From a virus: a stretch of DNA of 25,463 nucleotides. The DNA is taken from positions 1-25,463 of IMG/VR virus record IMGVR_UViG_3300020172_000002; one strand, written 5' to 3'. Positions 23,359-25,463 of the stretch are shown piece by piece; position 1 is the stretch's first letter, and each line of letters begins with the position of its first letter. The notes beneath the pieces were generated by a model. That model was given only the letters and a program-made list of their open reading frames with translations. It was not told where the DNA came from and ran no database searches. The position numbers were made by a program, and so were the translations under genes.

Positions 23359-23408
23359 TTTTAATTGAATCACTAACACAGCGTATTACTGCGCTTGAGG
23401 GAGCATAA
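23355..23408 (+). CDS. 17-codon coupled ORF (possible micropeptide)
   Basis: MILIESLTQRITALEGA, starting in ATGA overlap with the XkdW-like stop and ending two bases before the next gene. The heptad-like LTQRITALEG resembles coiled-coil ends of fibre-associated proteins. It may be a real micropeptide, or a relic or leader whose translation carries ribosomes to the next start. Its end supplies the GAGGGAG ribosome site of the next gene. Confidence 0.4.
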   Translation: MILIESLTQRITALEGA

Positions 23409-23410
23409 AC

Positions 23411-24484
23411 ATGGCTTACGGCACGATTAACGCAGAACAGTTAACCACGCAGTCTGGCTACACGCTAGGCGCTGGTGACTCATCGTCCTACAAGAATAAA
23501 ATCATAAATGGGGCTATGGTCATTGACCAGAGGAATGCGGGAGCGAGTGTTTCAACTTCTGCCGCAACAATAGCATTTACCTTAGATAGATGGGCTTACG
23601 GCGCCATCCAAGCATCTAAGTTTACTGTTCAGCAAAACGCAGGCGGTGTAACTCCTCCAGTGGGGTTTACAAACTATTTGGGATGCACATCAACTTCGGC
23701 ATACGCTGTAGCCGTTGGTGATTTTTATGAAGTCAGGCAACCAATTGAAGGCTACAACATTGCAGATTTGGGCTGGGGTACAGCAAACGCTAAACCCATA
23801 ACTCTTTCTTTCTGGGCGTACTCAAGTTTGACAGGAACTTTTGGCGGTGCGTTAACTGGCAATGCTGGAACTTCTTATCCGTTTTCTTACTCCATTCCAG
23901 TAGCAAATACTTGGACACAAATTAGCATTTCGATTGCTGGGCCAACAATAGGTACTTGGCAGACAACCAATTCATTAGGAGTTTTGGTGCGCTTTAGTCT
24001 TGGCACGGGAACTATTTACAGTGGCCCTGCTGGCTCATGGTCAAGTTCAATCTACGCATCTAGCACAGGTGCGGTCTCTGTTGTCGGAACAAACGGCGCA
24101 ACCTTCTACGTCACTGGCGTTCAGTTTGAGACAGGAACTGTAGCCACATCATTTGACTATCGTTCGATTGGTACTGAGTTGGCTTTGTGTCAGCGGTATT
24201 TTGAAACTTTTAAAAACTCGTCTGGCACTACGCAAAACCTTTATTTGGGTTATGCAATCGGAGGAAATGCCGCTTGGGTAAATTCTCCGTTTGTGTATCA
24301 AGTAACAAAACGAGCAACACCTACAGTTACCACAAGCAATCTTGGTGGAACTAACTTTACTTTATCTCTAGTAAGCGCGTCAGTCAATTATGTGAGTTTG
24401 CAATTTACTTCGGCATCTGCTGGTACTACACAAGTATATGTAGTTGACGGCAACACATGGTTAACTGTTTCATCGGAGTTGTAA
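23411..24484 (+). CDS. Tail protein with carbohydrate-binding-like domain
   Basis: A 357-aa beta-rich protein. MAYGTINAEQLTTQSGYTLG is followed by YKNKIINGAMVIDQRNAGAS and FTLDRWAYG, the N-terminal pattern of a widespread class of phage tail proteins with a jelly-roll carbohydrate-binding region. KPITLSFWAYSS, ANTWTQISISIAG and FYVTGVQFETGTVATSFDYR continue this fold. RSIGTELALCQRYFETFK is the typical junction to the C-terminal domain. The product probably binds cell-surface glycans. It has a good ribosome site (GAGGGAG, about seven bases upstream). The base composition looks more AT-rich than in the head genes. Confidence 0.75.
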   Translation: MAYGTINAEQLTTQSGYTLGAGDSSSYKNKIINGAMVIDQRNAGASVSTSAATIAFTLDRWAYGAIQASKFTVQQNAGGVTPPVGFTNYLGCTSTSAYAVAVGDFYEVRQPIEGYNIADLGWGTANAKPITLSFWAYSSLTGTFGGALTGNAGTSYPFSYSIPVANTWTQISISIAGPTIGTWQTTNSLGVLVRFSLGTGTIYSGPAGSWSSSIYASSTGAVSVVGTNGATFYVTGVQFETGTVATSFDYRSIGTELALCQRYFETFKNSSGTTQNLYLGYAIGGNAAWVNSPFVYQVTKRATPTVTTSNLGGTNFTLSLVSASVNYVSLQFTSASAGTTQVYVVDGNTWLTVSSEL

Positions 24485-24652
24485 ATGTACAAAATAATTA
24501 ATGACTTTTTGACAAAAGAGGCTGGCCTTGTTGTTCGCCTGTCAGACAACGCTTTCATCCCATTTGACCCCGACAACACCGACTACCAAGCCTACCTAAA
24601 GTGGGTTGCTGAAGGCAACACTCCAACCCCTGCTGAAGAACAAGGAGCATAA
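24485..24652 (+). CDS. Small tail-fibre-associated protein (55 aa)
   Basis: A 55-aa ORF immediately after the preceding stop, with GGAG six bases upstream. It reads LVVRLSDNAFIPFDPDNTDY then QAYLKWVAEGNTPTPAEEQ. The (V)IRLSDNAfIPfDp.NtDYq.YL.Wl.eGNtP.PA pattern is common in small phage proteins encoded beside fibre genes, with unknown activity. It may be a fibre chaperone or tip component, by position. Its C-terminal codons carry the AAGGAG ribosome site of the next gene. Confidence 0.72.
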   Translation: MYKIINDFLTKEAGLVVRLSDNAFIPFDPDNTDYQAYLKWVAEGNTPTPAEEQGA

Positions 24653-24654
24653 CT

Positions 24655-25463
24655 ATGACGCTAATTTTATCCGGGAGCGATGGTTTATCAGATGTTGATG
24701 GTTCTGCCGCAACCCCTGCTATTAGAGGTACTGATGCCAATACGGGCATATTCTTTCCTGCCGCAGATACGATTGCTTTTTCTGAAGGCGGTGTAGAGGC
24801 GGCTAGGTTTGATAGCGCGGGAAATTTGGGTATTGGTACTACAAGTCCTGTTTCTCCATTGACTGCGGCAAGAGGAAACGTAACTGGTGCTGGGCAATGG
24901 GCATCTTCTGCTATTGCTGTGTATAACCCAACAAATACTGGTGCGTATTCTCAGATTTCATTTGGCTACACATCTGGCACGACAAACGCTTCTGCGTATA
25001 TGGGTTTTGTTTCAACCAATCAAGGCTCTAACGGCTTTGGCGACTTGGTATTTGGAACAAGAGCAGTAAATACTGATACTCAACCAACAGAACGCGCCCG
25101 TATACTGTCAGATGGTGTGTTGCTAGTAGGTACTTCAACAACTTTTAATGGTACTTCGATAGAACAAGTATCAGGCAATCCTGTTGCTAACCAAGTGTTT
25201 TCAGCAAGGCACACAGGAGCAAATCCAAACGGAATGTACTTAGTTTATACAGGCGCTACTCCAAATGGAGGTGCTAATTATTTTATTCTTGCTTCGGATG
25301 GCACAACCCGTTTTTACGTTGCCTCCAATGGGGGTGTTGTTAATTATCAAGCAAACGATGGAAACTTGTCTGACCGCAGAGAAAAAACAAACTTTGCTCC
25401 TGCCAAGTCATACCTTGATGTAATCTGTTCAATACCAGTTCAAACATTTAATTACATTGACCA
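24655..25463 (+). CDS. Tail fibre/spike with peptidase S74 chaperone domain (3' end outside window)
   Basis: Partial: 269 codons are visible and the frame is open at the right edge. The N-terminal part has typical fibre modules (GTDANTGIFFPAADTIAFSE, EAARFDSAGNLGIGTTSP), and ILSDGVLLVGTSTTF follows. At residue 239 begins SDRREKTNFAP, then KSYLDVICSIPVQTFNYID, the start of the intramolecular chaperone (peptidase S74) domain. In this family the protein cleaves itself just before the Ser of SDxRxK after helping the fibre to trimerise, so Ser239 is the predicted cleavage residue. The Lys of the pair is present (Lys244). The rest of the chaperone lies beyond the window. Confidence 0.85.
   Translation, partial: MTLILSGSDGLSDVDGSAATPAIRGTDANTGIFFPAADTIAFSEGGVEAARFDSAGNLGIGTTSPVSPLTAARGNVTGAGQWASSAIAVYNPTNTGAYSQISFGYTSGTTNASAYMGFVSTNQGSNGFGDLVFGTRAVNTDTQPTERARILSDGVLLVGTSTTFNGTSIEQVSGNPVANQVFSARHTGANPNGMYLVYTGATPNGGANYFILASDGTTRFYVASNGGVVNYQANDGNLSDRREKTNFAPAKSYLDVICSIPVQTFNYID

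Noticed and set aside
18966-25463. Diversity-generating retroelement acting on the fibre or C1q-like genes
   Set aside because: No reverse transcriptase gene or template/variable repeat pair is visible in the window.

Overview
The window is one arm of a tailed double-stranded DNA bacteriophage genome (Caudoviricetes): the packaging, head and tail-fibre late genes, all on the + strand, closely packed and often overlapping by 1 to 17 bases. There are no RNA genes, integrase, insertion sequences or host-like genes. The gene types, the small conserved phage proteins and the moderate GC content suggest an environmental phage of a Gram-negative host, possibly aquatic. A gp4-like adaptor with no tape-measure or sheath gene in view favours a short-tailed (podovirus) plan. 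Host and morphology are inference.

Layout. 1-171 carries no convincing gene. 172-2255 encodes the small (Sf6-type) and large terminase subunits. 2259-6920 is one 1553-codon gene for a giant modular protein with a PcfJ-like segment, an HEGRH motif and four copies of a tag-like sequence of the form xA(R/K/N)GG..LK.TTLR. 6923-9436 is the portal. 9438-11724 holds two small proteins, a GroES-like co-chaperonin, a scaffold-like coiled-coil protein and a conserved head-module protein. 11754-13252 holds a decoration-like protein and the major capsid protein, followed by a strong terminator.

13331-15444 encodes a Ser/Thr/Gly-rich virion protein and a very basic Lys/Gly repeat protein, again followed by a strong UUCG terminator. 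15489-17513 is a run of small proteins, including a DUF6321-type protein. 17517-18965 encodes a gp4-like head-tail adaptor carrying an inserted discoidin-like domain, and a small four-cysteine protein. 18966 to the right edge is a receptor-binding cassette: two repeat-built fibres, a C1q/TNF-like protein, an XkdW-like mini-protein, a 17-codon ORF, a carbohydrate-binding-like tail protein, another mini-protein, and a fibre ending in a peptidase S74-type autoprocessing chaperone domain that is cut by the window edge.

How it works together. The terminase packages DNA through the portal into a shell built by capsid, scaffold and decoration proteins, perhaps with the phage's own GroES adjusting the host chaperonin. 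The adaptor closes the head and the fibre cassette binds the host. The most unusual signal is a short aromatic/Met-x-x-Gly-Gly tag recurring in the giant protein and in three other unrelated proteins. In the giant protein it marks the joints between modules, as if separate tagged proteins had been fused in line.
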